From Desulfobacteraceae bacterium (GTDB taxonomy: Bacteria; Desulfobacterota; Desulfobacteria; Desulfobacterales; UBA11574): a stretch of DNA of 7,912 nucleotides. The notes under the pieces are model-generated. The model saw only the letters and a list, made by a program, of their open reading frames with translations, made no database searches and had not been told where the DNA came from. The position numbers and the translations under genes are program-made. The stretch is taken from contig JAOUGB010000089.1 of the NCBI GenBank assembly GCA_029857875.1, positions 1-7,912 on the forward strand, given 5' to 3'. Shown piece after piece: positions 1 to 6,997 of the stretch (its first letter is position 1; each line of letters opens with the position of its first letter).

Positions 1-140
1 CCGCATTTCTCGCATTTGAAAACGCACTGCATACATTGAAATACTTTCTGGACAGCCAGAATTTTTCTCTTTTTAATTATTTCAGCTTTTTTTTCTTTTG
101 TGTGCTTAAGTTTTTTATCAAGCTGGATGATATTCGCCAC
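1..140 (-). CDS. Small Lys-rich zinc-knuckle protein, N-terminal part (runs off left edge)
   Basis: I do not recognise a named family. The minus strand reads open from a GTG at 140-138 to the window edge, giving 46 complete codons. The protein starts (M)ANIIQLDKKLKH, continues through a strongly basic, probably helical stretch (about residues 9-27), then a C-x2-C-x3-C-x2-C cluster at Cys36, Cys39, Cys43 and Cys46, with Gly implied by the last two bases. That spacing is typical of a zinc knuckle or zinc ribbon; metal binding is inferred. The start is well fixed: an in-frame TAA lies two codons upstream, no ATG precedes the cluster, and GAAGGGAG (157-150) sits 9 bases before the GTG behind a near-consensus promoter. 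The C-terminus is missing, so total length and function are unknown. It is divergent from the MetE-like gene. An overlapping plus-strand frame (36-299) is Phe/Ile-rich with no SD and is taken as a shadow. Confidence 0.72.
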   Translation of the reverse strand, partial: MANIIQLDKKLKHTKEKKAEIIKKRKILAVQKVFQCMQCVFKCEKC

Positions 141-149
141 GATTTAAAA

Positions 150-157
150 CTCCCTTC
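150..157 (-). promoter_or_regulatory. Ribosome binding site fixing the GTG start at 140
   Basis: The minus strand reads GAAGGGAG from 157 to 150, followed by a 9-base AT-rich spacer and GTG. This is a strong Shine-Dalgarno at normal distance. It is the main evidence that the short edge frame is a real gene using a non-ATG start. Confidence 0.7.
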
Positions 158-209
158 ATATCCCATTCTTTGCCCTTCCTCTATAAGAAAGTGGTGCAGA
201 ATTATATTG

Positions 210-238
210 ATAATAACATCTGTATATATGCGTGTCAA
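210..238 (-). promoter_or_regulatory. Sigma70-type promoter for the zinc-knuckle gene
   Basis: On the minus strand a perfect -35 TTGACA (238-233) is followed by exactly 17 bases and TATTAT (215-210), a five-of-six match to the -10 consensus. A perfect TATAAT lies a little further on at 206-201 but is too far from this -35. Initiation near 203 would give a leader of about 60 bases before the GTG start. The assignment rests on motif and spacing only. Confidence 0.6.
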
Positions 239-399
239 TTCAATACGGATTATGGACAGGCACTATTTAGGAATTCATTTTATCGTCCTTGTAATATGAG
301 GCTGGCCGTGTTAGAAAAGATGATAACTTGAGTTTTGAACCCTTAATTTAAAGTAACAGGCCGGAAAAATTTTTTAAAGAAAAGAAAGGAGTCAGACTC

Positions 400-1482
400 A
401 TGGCTAAAAAATTCCTGGCCAATGGCCTTCCGGTGTTGATCGGGAGTCTTCCTTTACGTGATCATGCTGAAGGTGTTGAACTGGTCTTCAAGTACACGCC
501 CGAAATTCCGCTTTGGGTTCAGCTTCCCGCATATAGGGAAGAAGGAATGATCGCCCAATTTCAGCCGGGATTTCCGGGACTTACTTTGAAAACGGACAAA
601 TCTTTTGTCGACACCTCTGATCCATCTTTTGATAATGACATCCTTAAATTTTACGAAGATTATATGGCTGTAAACGAGGGAGAATCGGGCATAGAAGATT
701 CTATATTTGCCATAAAAGCTGATACTGCTCGTGGCTTTTTTTCATTTATGGAGCATCTCCGCTCCCTTTCAGATCGTCCGCTTGCAATTAAAGGACAAAT
801 AACCGGGCCCATAACCTTTGGGATGGGTTTAACGGACCAGAATGGAAAAGCAATCTTCTATGACGAACAGTTAAGGGATGCCGCGGTAAAGCTTTTGGCT
901 CAAAAAGCCAGATGGCAGGTGAAAAAACTCTTAAGCTTCGGATCTCCGATCATTATTTTTTTTGACGAACCGGCCCTTGCCGGCTTTGGGTCTTCTGCAA
1001 TGATCAGTGTATCCCGTGATGAAGTGGCAACCTGTTTTGAGGAAGTCGTTGGCGCAGTTCATGACGAGGGCGGCCTTGCCGGTATCCACGTATGTGCCAA
1101 CGCCGACTGGTCTTTGATTTTGGAATCTGACGCAGACATCATCAGCTTCGATGCATATTCATTTTTCGACAAGTTGATGCTCTATCCGGATCATGTGAAG
1201 CAATTTATGGAATCCGGAGGAATATTGGCTTGGGGGATTGTACCGACTTTAAACAGCGATGATATTGAAAAAGAGACCGTGGAATCACTGGTTACAAGAT
1301 GGGAAACGCAATCCACGGCAATAGAGGCACTTGGTTTTGACAAGACTGCAATACTGGCTCAGACCTTTATTACCCCTGCTTGTGGAACCGGTTCACTGCC
1401 CCTTGATCTTGCAAATAAAGTGCTTGCTTTAACAAGACAAGTCTCAGATACACTAAGAAAGAAATTTGGGTTCGAAACTTAA
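400..1482 (+). CDS. Single-domain MetE/UroD-like methyltransferase, probable methionine synthase
   Basis: This 360-residue protein resembles the C-terminal catalytic half of cobalamin-independent methionine synthase (MetE, about 750 residues) and has no N-terminal half. The expected zinc ligands line up: His230-x-Cys232 in the GIHVCAN segment, a DADIISFD segment ending at Asp251 where MetE has the ligand Glu (E. coli Glu665 in DADVITIE), and Cys328 in PACGTG. A TIM-barrel fold is inferred from the family. The zinc would activate a thiol, most likely homocysteine, for methylation. Lacking the MetE N-terminal half, it may take its methyl group from a corrinoid protein rather than methyl-folate; that is inference, by analogy with the folate-independent methionine synthases (Mes families) and CoM methyltransferases. 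A strong SD, AAAGGAG (385-391), lies 8 bases before the ATG. The gene is a single unit, divergent from the zinc-knuckle gene and convergent with mrcA. No SAM riboswitch was recognised upstream. Confidence 0.8.
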   Translation: MAKKFLANGLPVLIGSLPLRDHAEGVELVFKYTPEIPLWVQLPAYREEGMIAQFQPGFPGLTLKTDKSFVDTSDPSFDNDILKFYEDYMAVNEGESGIEDSIFAIKADTARGFFSFMEHLRSLSDRPLAIKGQITGPITFGMGLTDQNGKAIFYDEQLRDAAVKLLAQKARWQVKKLLSFGSPIIIFFDEPALAGFGSSAMISVSRDEVATCFEEVVGAVHDEGGLAGIHVCANADWSLILESDADIISFDAYSFFDKLMLYPDHVKQFMESGGILAWGIVPTLNSDDIEKETVESLVTRWETQSTAIEALGFDKTAILAQTFITPACGTGSLPLDLANKVLALTRQVSDTLRKKFGFET

Positions 1483-1557
1483 GTTAACGTCTCGGAATCC
1501 CTACAACTTAATGAAAATATAGCACATTTATTGAGGCTTGAACGCTTGCCTATAAAA

Positions 1558-1710
1558 TGGAATACTGGAATAGTGGAATACTGGAAGGTTGGTTTTTAAA
1601 AGGATTTTATCCATTTTTAGTTTTATCTTCTTCACAAATTTTACCATTAATCCAACATTGCATTATCCCAAAACCCATTATTCCATTATTCCAGCATTCC
1701 ATTATTCCAA
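1558..1710. repeat. Octad inverted-repeat element 1 (TGGAA cores every 8 bp)
   Basis: The left arm has TGGAA cores starting at 1558, 1566, 1574 and 1582, each followed by three variable bases. The right arm has the complement TTCCA starting at 1681, 1689, 1697 and 1705, again exactly 8 bp apart. Decayed units (CCA-containing, about 1644-1680) extend the right arm inward. The AT-rich loop is about 50-95 bases depending on register. The two arms can fold back on each other in several registers. The element fills the space between two convergent genes, so it may act in transcript ending or stability, but no function is shown. The 8-bp period leaves frames open, which explains a spurious 64-codon frame at 1557-1751. 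Confidence 0.85.
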
Positions 1711-1712
1711 TT

Positions 1713-1725
1713 GGGGTGAAGCCCC
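1713..1725. other. Small GC hairpin between the convergent genes
   Basis: GGGG (1713-1716) pairs with CCCC (1722-1725) around a five-base loop, directly after the right arm of octad element 1 and 7 bases beyond the mrcA stop. It is readable on both strands. Neither side has a T-tract, so it is not a clear intrinsic terminator. It may stop either convergent transcript weakly or simply be the edge of the repeat. Confidence 0.35.
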
Positions 1726-1732
1726 TAACTTG

Positions 1733-4138
1733 TTACATATCTGATTTATAAAATTCTTCCGGTTCTGTCATGGAATCCGGCTTCTTGGTGTATTCGGTGG
1801 GAACAGTTCCTTCCTTGAAGCATTCAAAAATTGTTTTTTTAGATTCAGGGATGGGCAACAGTCCAGTTTCGGCATCGATTTTAGAAAAGACAACACCCTC
1901 AGGCACCTGGAAAACCCTGACAGGTTTGTCGGCCAGTAGTCTTTGCATGAAGCCTACCCAAATAGGGCTCGCCGCCCTGGATCCGGTCTCTCCTTTCCCA
2001 AGGGACCTCTCATCATCATAACCTACCCATGTCCCTGTGTTATAACGGGGCGTGTACCCCACAAACCAGGCATCATGAAGATTATTTGTCGTGCCGGTCT
2101 TGCCTGCCACCGGTCTTTTTAATGCCATCACTCTACGCCCGGTACCATGCTTGACAACTCCCTCAAGAAGACTGGTCATGATATATGCTGTATTCTGTTC
2201 GATAACCTTTTTTCTAACAGGGTTGCCTTCTTCTATGACATTCCCTTCCCTGTCTAAAATTTTTGTAATAAAGACGGGTTCCACAAGATAACCAAGGTTG
2301 TTAAAAACTGAATATGCACTGACAAGCTCAAGTAGAGATACCCCGGAAGATCCCAGTGCGATGGACAGATCTCTGCTCATATTTGATGTGATTCCAAGTT
2401 TCCGAGCATAATCTATAGCATAATTAATGCCGATATCTTGTAAAATCTTTATGGTCACTACATTACGTGATTTTGCAAGAGCATCCCGAAAAATCGTGGG
2501 ACCATAAAATCTTTCTTTGTAGTTCCTGGGTTTCCAGGTAAAATCATGTTCCGTATCCTCGTAGACGATGGGTGAATCAATGATCATCGTTGCCGGCGTG
2601 TATCCTTTGTCAAGGGCTGCTGCGTAGATAATCGGCTTAAATGCGGAACCCGGCTGACGTCTTGACTGAATCGCCCGGTTGAACTGGCTCTCTCTGAAAT
2701 CTTTGCCGCCCATCATCACCTTGACATTTCCGGTTTCCGACTCAATACATAGCAGGGCAGCTTGAACCCTTGGAACCTGTTCCAGAGATAGCCACCATCG
2801 ATCTGTATCGAATATTTTATTTTTTACACGAACCTGTATGACGTCACCGACCTTTAACACCTCTCCGACGTGGTTAACACGGGTTTCATAATAGGCGATT
2901 TCGGGATCCGGTTTTCTTGCCCAACGCATATCGTCAATTCTGATAACGCCCAGTGTGCTTCCCATGCGAACGATAACCGTATTGTTCTTGTCATTAATCT
3001 CTATCACAACGCCGTTTACAATCTTCCCTTCTTCAAGGGGTTCCTTCTCCAACTCGAGCTGGAGCTCCTTTGAAAACGACTCAATCTCTTCCGGATTTAG
3101 ATTTTTAATCGGTCCTCGGTACCCCTCACGTTTGTCAAGGGCATATAATCCCTTTCCAATTTCTTCCCGTGCCATTTTCTGCATCTCGATGTTGACAGCG
3201 GAATAAATTTTAAGACCTTCATTGTACAGCACGTCATCACCGTATTTATTTGCAATGTAACGTCTGATATGTTCTGTATAGACGGGAACCTCTTCGATAT
3301 ACAGGTTTCTCCTGGGCTTAATATCAAGCACTTTATTGATAGCTTCGGTAGCCTGAATATTAGTGATAAAACCTTCCTCAACCATTCGGTTTAAAACATA
3401 GATCTGACGCTGTTTTGCCCTTTCCGGATATTTAAAGGGAGAGTATCTGCTCGGCGCTTGGGGCAGACCGGCCAAAATAGCACATTCCGCCAGGTTCAAC
3501 TCTTGAGCTGATTTTCCAAAATAATTCTCGGAAGCTGCTTCCACGCCATATGCGCCATGTCCCAAATAAATCTGATTCAAATACAAAAAAAGAATTTCAT
3601 CTTTGGCAAATTTCTTATCAATGCGATATGCAAGGATCGCTTCTTTTATTTTACGAGTATAACTTTTTTCAGGTGTTAAAAGAAACGACTTTGTAACCTG
3701 CTGAGTAATTGTACTTCCGCCCTGGACGATGGCTCCGGCCTCGATATTTTTATAAAATGCTCTAAAGATACTCAAAACATCTATCCCTTGGTGTTTATAA
3801 AACCTCGAATCCTCTGCAGCAACAAAAGCTTTCTTAAGCATTTCAGGCATTTTGGTTAGCGGAAGCACAATTCTCCGTTCTTTAAAAAACTCAGCGATTT
3901 TTCGGTTGTCGTCTGAATATACCGTTGTGATGATTGGCGGGCGATAATCATTCAGGGAAGATATTTTGGGAAGATTATTGCTTAAGTATAAATAAACGCC
4001 CGCAATTCCTATTGCGCCGATGATAATAATACAAAGAGATATGAGTAAAAACCATCTAAAGATCTTTGGGAAATAGCCTCTTTGGTTTTTTCTGGCACGT
4101 TTTTCGAGTATTTTGGATGTGCTTTTAGTTTTTGGCAT
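1733..4138 (-). CDS. mrcA: Penicillin-binding protein 1A, bifunctional transglycosylase/transpeptidase
   Basis: This complete class A PBP (801 residues, normal for PBP1A) polymerises lipid II into glycan strands and cross-links the peptides outside the inner membrane. It has a basic cytoplasmic tail (1-28) and one membrane anchor (about 29-51). The GT51 glycosyltransferase domain (about 75-250) shows catalytic Glu109 in AAEDSRFYKHQGID, QGGSTITQQ (129-137) and the second conserved Glu166 in RKIKEAILA. An OB-like insert follows (about 330-440). The transpeptidase domain has the serine nucleophile Ser498 with Lys501 (SAFK), Ser557-Arg-Asn559 (SxN) and Lys680-Thr-Gly (KTGT). All catalytic motifs are intact. 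The ATG is the only reasonable start, because an in-frame stop lies two codons upstream. No clear SD is present, only an AT-rich leader, so initiation may be SD-independent. It is divergent from hisI and convergent with the methyltransferase gene. Orthologues pbpA, mrcA and ponA are named variably. Confidence 0.95.
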   Translation of the reverse strand: MPKTKSTSKILEKRARKNQRGYFPKIFRWFLLISLCIIIIGAIGIAGVYLYLSNNLPKISSLNDYRPPIITTVYSDDNRKIAEFFKERRIVLPLTKMPEMLKKAFVAAEDSRFYKHQGIDVLSIFRAFYKNIEAGAIVQGGSTITQQVTKSFLLTPEKSYTRKIKEAILAYRIDKKFAKDEILFLYLNQIYLGHGAYGVEAASENYFGKSAQELNLAECAILAGLPQAPSRYSPFKYPERAKQRQIYVLNRMVEEGFITNIQATEAINKVLDIKPRRNLYIEEVPVYTEHIRRYIANKYGDDVLYNEGLKIYSAVNIEMQKMAREEIGKGLYALDKREGYRGPIKNLNPEEIESFSKELQLELEKEPLEEGKIVNGVVIEINDKNNTVIVRMGSTLGVIRIDDMRWARKPDPEIAYYETRVNHVGEVLKVGDVIQVRVKNKIFDTDRWWLSLEQVPRVQAALLCIESETGNVKVMMGGKDFRESQFNRAIQSRRQPGSAFKPIIYAAALDKGYTPATMIIDSPIVYEDTEHDFTWKPRNYKERFYGPTIFRDALAKSRNVVTIKILQDIGINYAIDYARKLGITSNMSRDLSIALGSSGVSLLELVSAYSVFNNLGYLVEPVFITKILDREGNVIEEGNPVRKKVIEQNTAYIMTSLLEGVVKHGTGRRVMALKRPVAGKTGTTNNLHDAWFVGYTPRYNTGTWVGYDDERSLGKGETGSRAASPIWVGFMQRLLADKPVRVFQVPEGVVFSKIDAETGLLPIPESKKTIFECFKEGTVPTEYTKKPDSMTEPEEFYKSDM

Positions 4139-4202
4139 AATTTAACAAATTTAATTGATAAAAGATTCGTAAACCATTTTTTTCATTTGTGCATCAATAA
4201 GT

Positions 4203-4231
4203 ATAATATCAAATATCATTTCTTTAAGCAA
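4203..4231 (-). promoter_or_regulatory. Possible mrcA promoter
   Basis: On the minus strand TTGCTT (4231-4226) is separated by 17 bases from TATTAT (4208-4203). The -35 is weak (TTG only) and the -10 matches five of six. The start point would be near 4196, giving a leader of about 57 bases. The region is very AT-rich, so chance matches are likely. Confidence 0.35.
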
Positions 4232-4257
4232 GATACACAAATATTACAAAAAAGAAT

Positions 4258-4286
4258 TTGACATTATTATACAAAATAGATAATTT
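4258..4286 (+). promoter_or_regulatory. Possible promoter of the hisI-hisG-aminotransferase cluster
   Basis: A perfect -35 TTGACA lies at 4258-4263. The -10 is less certain: GATAAT at 4279-4284 has a short 15-base spacer, while TAATTT at 4281-4286 has the ideal 17. Transcription would begin near 4292, about 65 bases before hisI. No leader peptide with a run of His codons was seen, so His-codon attenuation is not supported. Confidence 0.45.
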
Positions 4287-4356
4287 TTCAAGTTTTAAGC
4301 ACTTAATTGTAAGAGACTTGATTTCTTGATAATCTTTTTTAAAAAAAGAGAACGCA

Positions 4357-4734
4357 ATGGTTAAACTCAATTTTGATAAGATGGGTGGCTTGATACCGGC
4401 CATCGTTCAGGACCATAAAACCGGTGAGGTATTGATGCTGGCATTTATGAACAAAGATGCTTGGGAAACCACACTCACCTCCGGCAAAGCAACCTATTAT
4501 AGTCGAACCAGACAGACACTTTGGATAAAAGGAAAAACATCCGGCAACCTTCAAATTGTAAAGGAAATACGGATCGATTGTGACGACGATACTGTACTGC
4601 TGAAAGTCGAACAGGTCGGTGGTGCAGCCTGTCATACCGGACATAAAAGCTGTTTCCATAAAATGGTTGAAGGAGAATCCATTCGCATAATTGGAAAACC
4701 GGTCTTTAACCCCGAGGAGGTATATAACAGATGA
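4357..4734 (+). CDS. hisI: Phosphoribosyl-AMP cyclohydrolase
   Basis: This 125-residue protein has the length of a stand-alone HisI without the HisE (phosphoribosyl-ATP pyrophosphohydrolase) domain. It hydrolyses the adenine ring of phosphoribosyl-AMP to give ProFAR, step 3 of histidine synthesis, in the cytoplasm. The family core is clear: [10 protein letters not shown] then GKTSGN, the acidic metal-binding DCDDD (Asp74-Asp78, including Cys75), and [10 protein letters not shown] with Cys92 and Cys99. Cys75, Cys92 and Cys99 match the three family zinc-binding cysteines. The SD is weak (AAGAGA, 4346-4351, 5 bases from ATG). Its stop overlaps the hisG start in ATGA, implying translational coupling. 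hisE is not in this window and must lie elsewhere if the pathway is complete. A minus-strand frame of similar extent (4339-4737) is a shadow. Confidence 0.96.
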   Translation: MVKLNFDKMGGLIPAIVQDHKTGEVLMLAFMNKDAWETTLTSGKATYYSRTRQTLWIKGKTSGNLQIVKEIRIDCDDDTVLLKVEQVGGAACHTGHKSCFHKMVEGESIRIIGKPVFNPEEVYNR

Positions 4735-5606
4735 CAACGCCTTTGAAGCTGGGGATTCCCAAGGGAAGCCTCCAAAATGCGACCATAGACCTGTTCAGGC
4801 GATCAGGATGGAAGATTAACGTCAATGGAAGAAGTTATTTCCCGGAAATCAATGATGATACCATCGAATGTGCACTATGCAGAGCCCAGGAAATGTCCCG
4901 GCATGTTGAAAACGGGACACTTGATGCCGGTCTGACAGGTAAAGACTGGATTGCTGAAAACAATTCCGATGTACATGTCATTACAGACCTAATCTATTCA
5001 AAAGTGAGTGCAAGGCCAGCGCGTTGGGTATTGGCCGTAACCCACGACTCTTCTATTAAAACCATCGAGGATCTCGAAGGAAAAAAAATATCCACAGAAC
5101 TTGTTGGATTTACAAAAAACTATTTTTCTGAAAGAAATATCAATGTAAACGTTGAATTTTCATGGGGTGCCACAGAAGCAAAAGTCGTTTCCGGTCTTGC
5201 CGATGCCATCGTAGAAGTTACGGAAACGGAAAGCACCATCAAAGCGCATGGTTTGAAAATTATCCACGAATTAATGGAGACTTATACCCAGCTCATCGCC
5301 AACCATGAGGCCTGGAAAAACCCACAAAAAAGAGAAAAACTAGAGCAGATCGCCCTGTTGCTGAAAGGTGCGCTCGTTGCGGAAAAACTGGTGGGCCTTA
5401 AAATGAATGTCCCGGAAAAATATCTTGAAAACATTGTGTCCCTTTTGCCGAGTCTCAATGCACCGACCGTTGCCCCGCTCTATAATTCAGACTGGTTTTC
5501 CGTGGAAACGGTGGTGGATACCAGCATTGTGAGAGATCTTATTCCAACGCTGTTAAAGCATGGCGCAGAAGGAATTATCGAATATCCTCTGAACAAGGTC
5601 GTGTAA
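4731..5606 (+). CDS. hisG: ATP phosphoribosyltransferase, long regulated form
   Basis: HisG condenses ATP with PRPP, the first and committed step of histidine synthesis. At 291 residues it is the long form: catalytic domain (about 1-210, starting KLGIPKGSL) plus a C-terminal ACT-like regulatory domain (about 215-291) that in this family binds histidine for feedback inhibition. It therefore should not need a HisZ subunit. The segment from Glu148 through [16 protein letters not shown] (to residue 170) corresponds to the HisG family signature and PRPP-binding loop. The normally invariant loop glycine, in [ST]-G-x-T, is Glu167 here, and Glu162 replaces a common Asp. A strong SD, GAGGAGG (4714-4720), lies inside the end of hisI, 10 bases before the ATG. 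The two genes share ATGA. Apart from the loop change the protein looks intact, so it is called functional with a flag. Confidence 0.94.
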   Translation: MTTPLKLGIPKGSLQNATIDLFRRSGWKINVNGRSYFPEINDDTIECALCRAQEMSRHVENGTLDAGLTGKDWIAENNSDVHVITDLIYSKVSARPARWVLAVTHDSSIKTIEDLEGKKISTELVGFTKNYFSERNINVNVEFSWGATEAKVVSGLADAIVEVTETESTIKAHGLKIIHELMETYTQLIANHEAWKNPQKREKLEQIALLLKGALVAEKLVGLKMNVPEKYLENIVSLLPSLNAPTVAPLYNSDWFSVETVVDTSIVRDLIPTLLKHGAEGIIEYPLNKVV

Positions 5607-5615
5607 GGTAGATAC

Positions 5616-6779
5616 ATGATCTCAAATCGAACCAAAGAAATGACGCCGTTTATCGTTATGGACGTTCTTGAGAAAGCACACGAAATGGAGCGTCAGGGTA
5701 TTCACGTCGTCCATCTGGAAGTGGGCGAGCCTGATTTCGACACGCCTAAGTGTATCAAGGCGGCGGCCTGCAAGGCTCTGGAAAACGGGCATACCCATTA
5801 TACACACAGTCTGGGTATGCTTGAACTTCGAGAGGCAATATGTGAACACTATTTGAAGACCTACCGAGTATCCGTGAATCCCGATCAAGTCGTCGTATCA
5901 TCGGGCACCTCTCCAGCCATGTTCGTTATGTTTTCCGCGCTTCTTGAAAAAGGAGACCAGGTCATCATTTCAGATCCCCATTATGCCTGTTACCCGAATT
6001 TTATCAAATTCGTCCAGGGTGAACCGGTACTTGTTCCTGTTTTCGAGGAAGACGGCTTTCAATACAGGCCGGAAGCCATTGAACAAAAAATTACCCAAAA
6101 AACAAAGGGGATATTTATCAACTCACCATCCAACCCCACCGGAAATCTGCTGTCACGGGAACGTATGGCCGCCATTGCCGACCTGGCTTCAGAGCCGAAT
6201 TCACCGTACATTATTTCAGATGAGATCTATCACGGACTGGTTTATGAGGGAAAAGAACATTCCATACTGGAATTTACTCAAAAGGCATTCGTTTTTAACG
6301 GCTTTTCGAAGCTTTATGCCATGACGGGTTTGAGACTTGGATACATGATCGCTCCTAAACATTTCATTCGACCCATCCAGAAGATTATGCAAAACTTTTT
6401 TATCTCAGCAAATGCCATGGTTCAGGTCGCCGGAATTGCGGCACTCACGGAAGCTGAAAAAGATATTTTAGAAATGAAGCGAATTTATAACGAGCGCCGA
6501 CTATACATGATCCAACGGGTTAAAGCTATGGGGCTCGGAATTACCGTAGAGCCGACAGGGGCGTTTTATGTATTTGCCAATGCAAAACACATCTCAAACG
6601 ATTCATATGCGCTCGCATTTGACATTCTTGAAAAGGCCCATGTGGGGGTATCACCCGGTATCGATTTTGGAAAAAATGGGGAAGGTTATCTTCGATTTTC
6701 ATATGCAACCTCCATGGAAAACATTGCCGAAGGGATGGATAGACTGGAGAATTATCTAAAGATGAAGCAGGACTTATGA
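5616..6779 (+). CDS. PLP-dependent class I/II aminotransferase (aspartate aminotransferase-like)
   Basis: This 387-residue fold type I aminotransferase (the AspC/AspB-like COG0436 type) moves an amino group between an amino acid and a 2-oxo acid using pyridoxal phosphate. Visible landmarks are the N-terminal VGEPDFDTP, the YTHSLG segment, Asn173 in SPSNPTG, Asp202 and Tyr205 in SDEIYHG (contacts to the PLP ring nitrogen and O3'), Lys232 in NGFSKLYAMTGLRLGY (the Schiff-base lysine), and Arg360 in YLRFSYA, which binds the substrate carboxylate. The substrate cannot be fixed from motifs: aspartate, alanine or another 2-oxo acid pair is possible. A HisC role (histidinol-phosphate) is suggested only by position after hisG, and the sequence looks more like general aspartate-type enzymes. 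The start is 9 bases after hisG, with an SD (TAAGGT, 5604-5609) overlapping the hisG stop, so co-transcription is likely. Confidence 0.93.
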   Translation: MISNRTKEMTPFIVMDVLEKAHEMERQGIHVVHLEVGEPDFDTPKCIKAAACKALENGHTHYTHSLGMLELREAICEHYLKTYRVSVNPDQVVVSSGTSPAMFVMFSALLEKGDQVIISDPHYACYPNFIKFVQGEPVLVPVFEEDGFQYRPEAIEQKITQKTKGIFINSPSNPTGNLLSRERMAAIADLASEPNSPYIISDEIYHGLVYEGKEHSILEFTQKAFVFNGFSKLYAMTGLRLGYMIAPKHFIRPIQKIMQNFFISANAMVQVAGIAALTEAEKDILEMKRIYNERRLYMIQRVKAMGLGITVEPTGAFYVFANAKHISNDSYALAFDILEKAHVGVSPGIDFGKNGEGYLRFSYATSMENIAEGMDRLENYLKMKQDL

Positions 6780-6826
6780 TTAAAGGCTCAAGGCATATAA
6801 AGCTGAACTTTGGAGCTTTCCTCGAA

Positions 6827-6913
6827 TTGGAATAATGGAATAATGGAATACTGGAATAATGGCTCCTTTTCAAAAAACCCAATATTCCAACATTCCATCA
6901 TTCCAGATTTCCA
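6827..6913. repeat. Octad inverted-repeat element 2 (TGGAA cores every 8 bp)
   Basis: TGGAA cores start at 6828, 6836, 6844 and 6852, and complementary TTCCA cores start at 6885, 6893, 6901 and 6909. This is four plus four at a strict 8-bp period, with a loop of about 28 bases. The three bases between cores vary and mostly would not pair between arms, so the conserved unit is the five-base core and its spacing. It is the same family as the element at 1558-1710. It sits between the aminotransferase stop and engB, where it could end or attenuate the his cluster transcript or separate engB from it. It also produces spurious open frames on both strands. Confidence 0.87.
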
Positions 6914-6997
6914 AATACACTACGGTCCGCAAATCCATTAGGTATGATAACTCATGGCCATCTAAAAGATCGTTTTTGGACAAGAGTAAAATTCATC

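Noticed and set aside
36..299. Plus-strand 87-codon frame rich in Phe and Ile
   Set aside because: No SD, biased composition from AT-rich sequence, and it overlaps the better supported minus-strand zinc-knuckle gene and its promoter.
301..399. Possible SAM riboswitch or other regulatory leader before the methyltransferase
   Set aside because: No conserved SAM riboswitch core or stem arrangement could be found by eye, and no clear promoter either.
1558..1710. CRISPR array
   Set aside because: Units are 8 bp with 3-bp variable parts and occur in both orientations; there are no 20-40 bp repeats with unique spacers and no cas genes.
1557..1751. 64-codon plus-strand frame after the methyltransferase gene
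   Set aside because: It is the translation of octad element 1 plus the mrcA 3' end; no SD and a repeat-derived peptide pattern.
6799..6819. AAAGCT/AGCTTT hairpin after the aminotransferase as a terminator
   Set aside because: Only six AT-rich pairs around a nine-base loop and no T-tract, so it is not convincing.
6944..6997. N-terminal extension of EngB from an upstream in-frame ATG
   Set aside because: The extra 18 residues do not resemble EngB N-termini and there is no SD, while the ATG at 6998 gives the usual family start with an SD.
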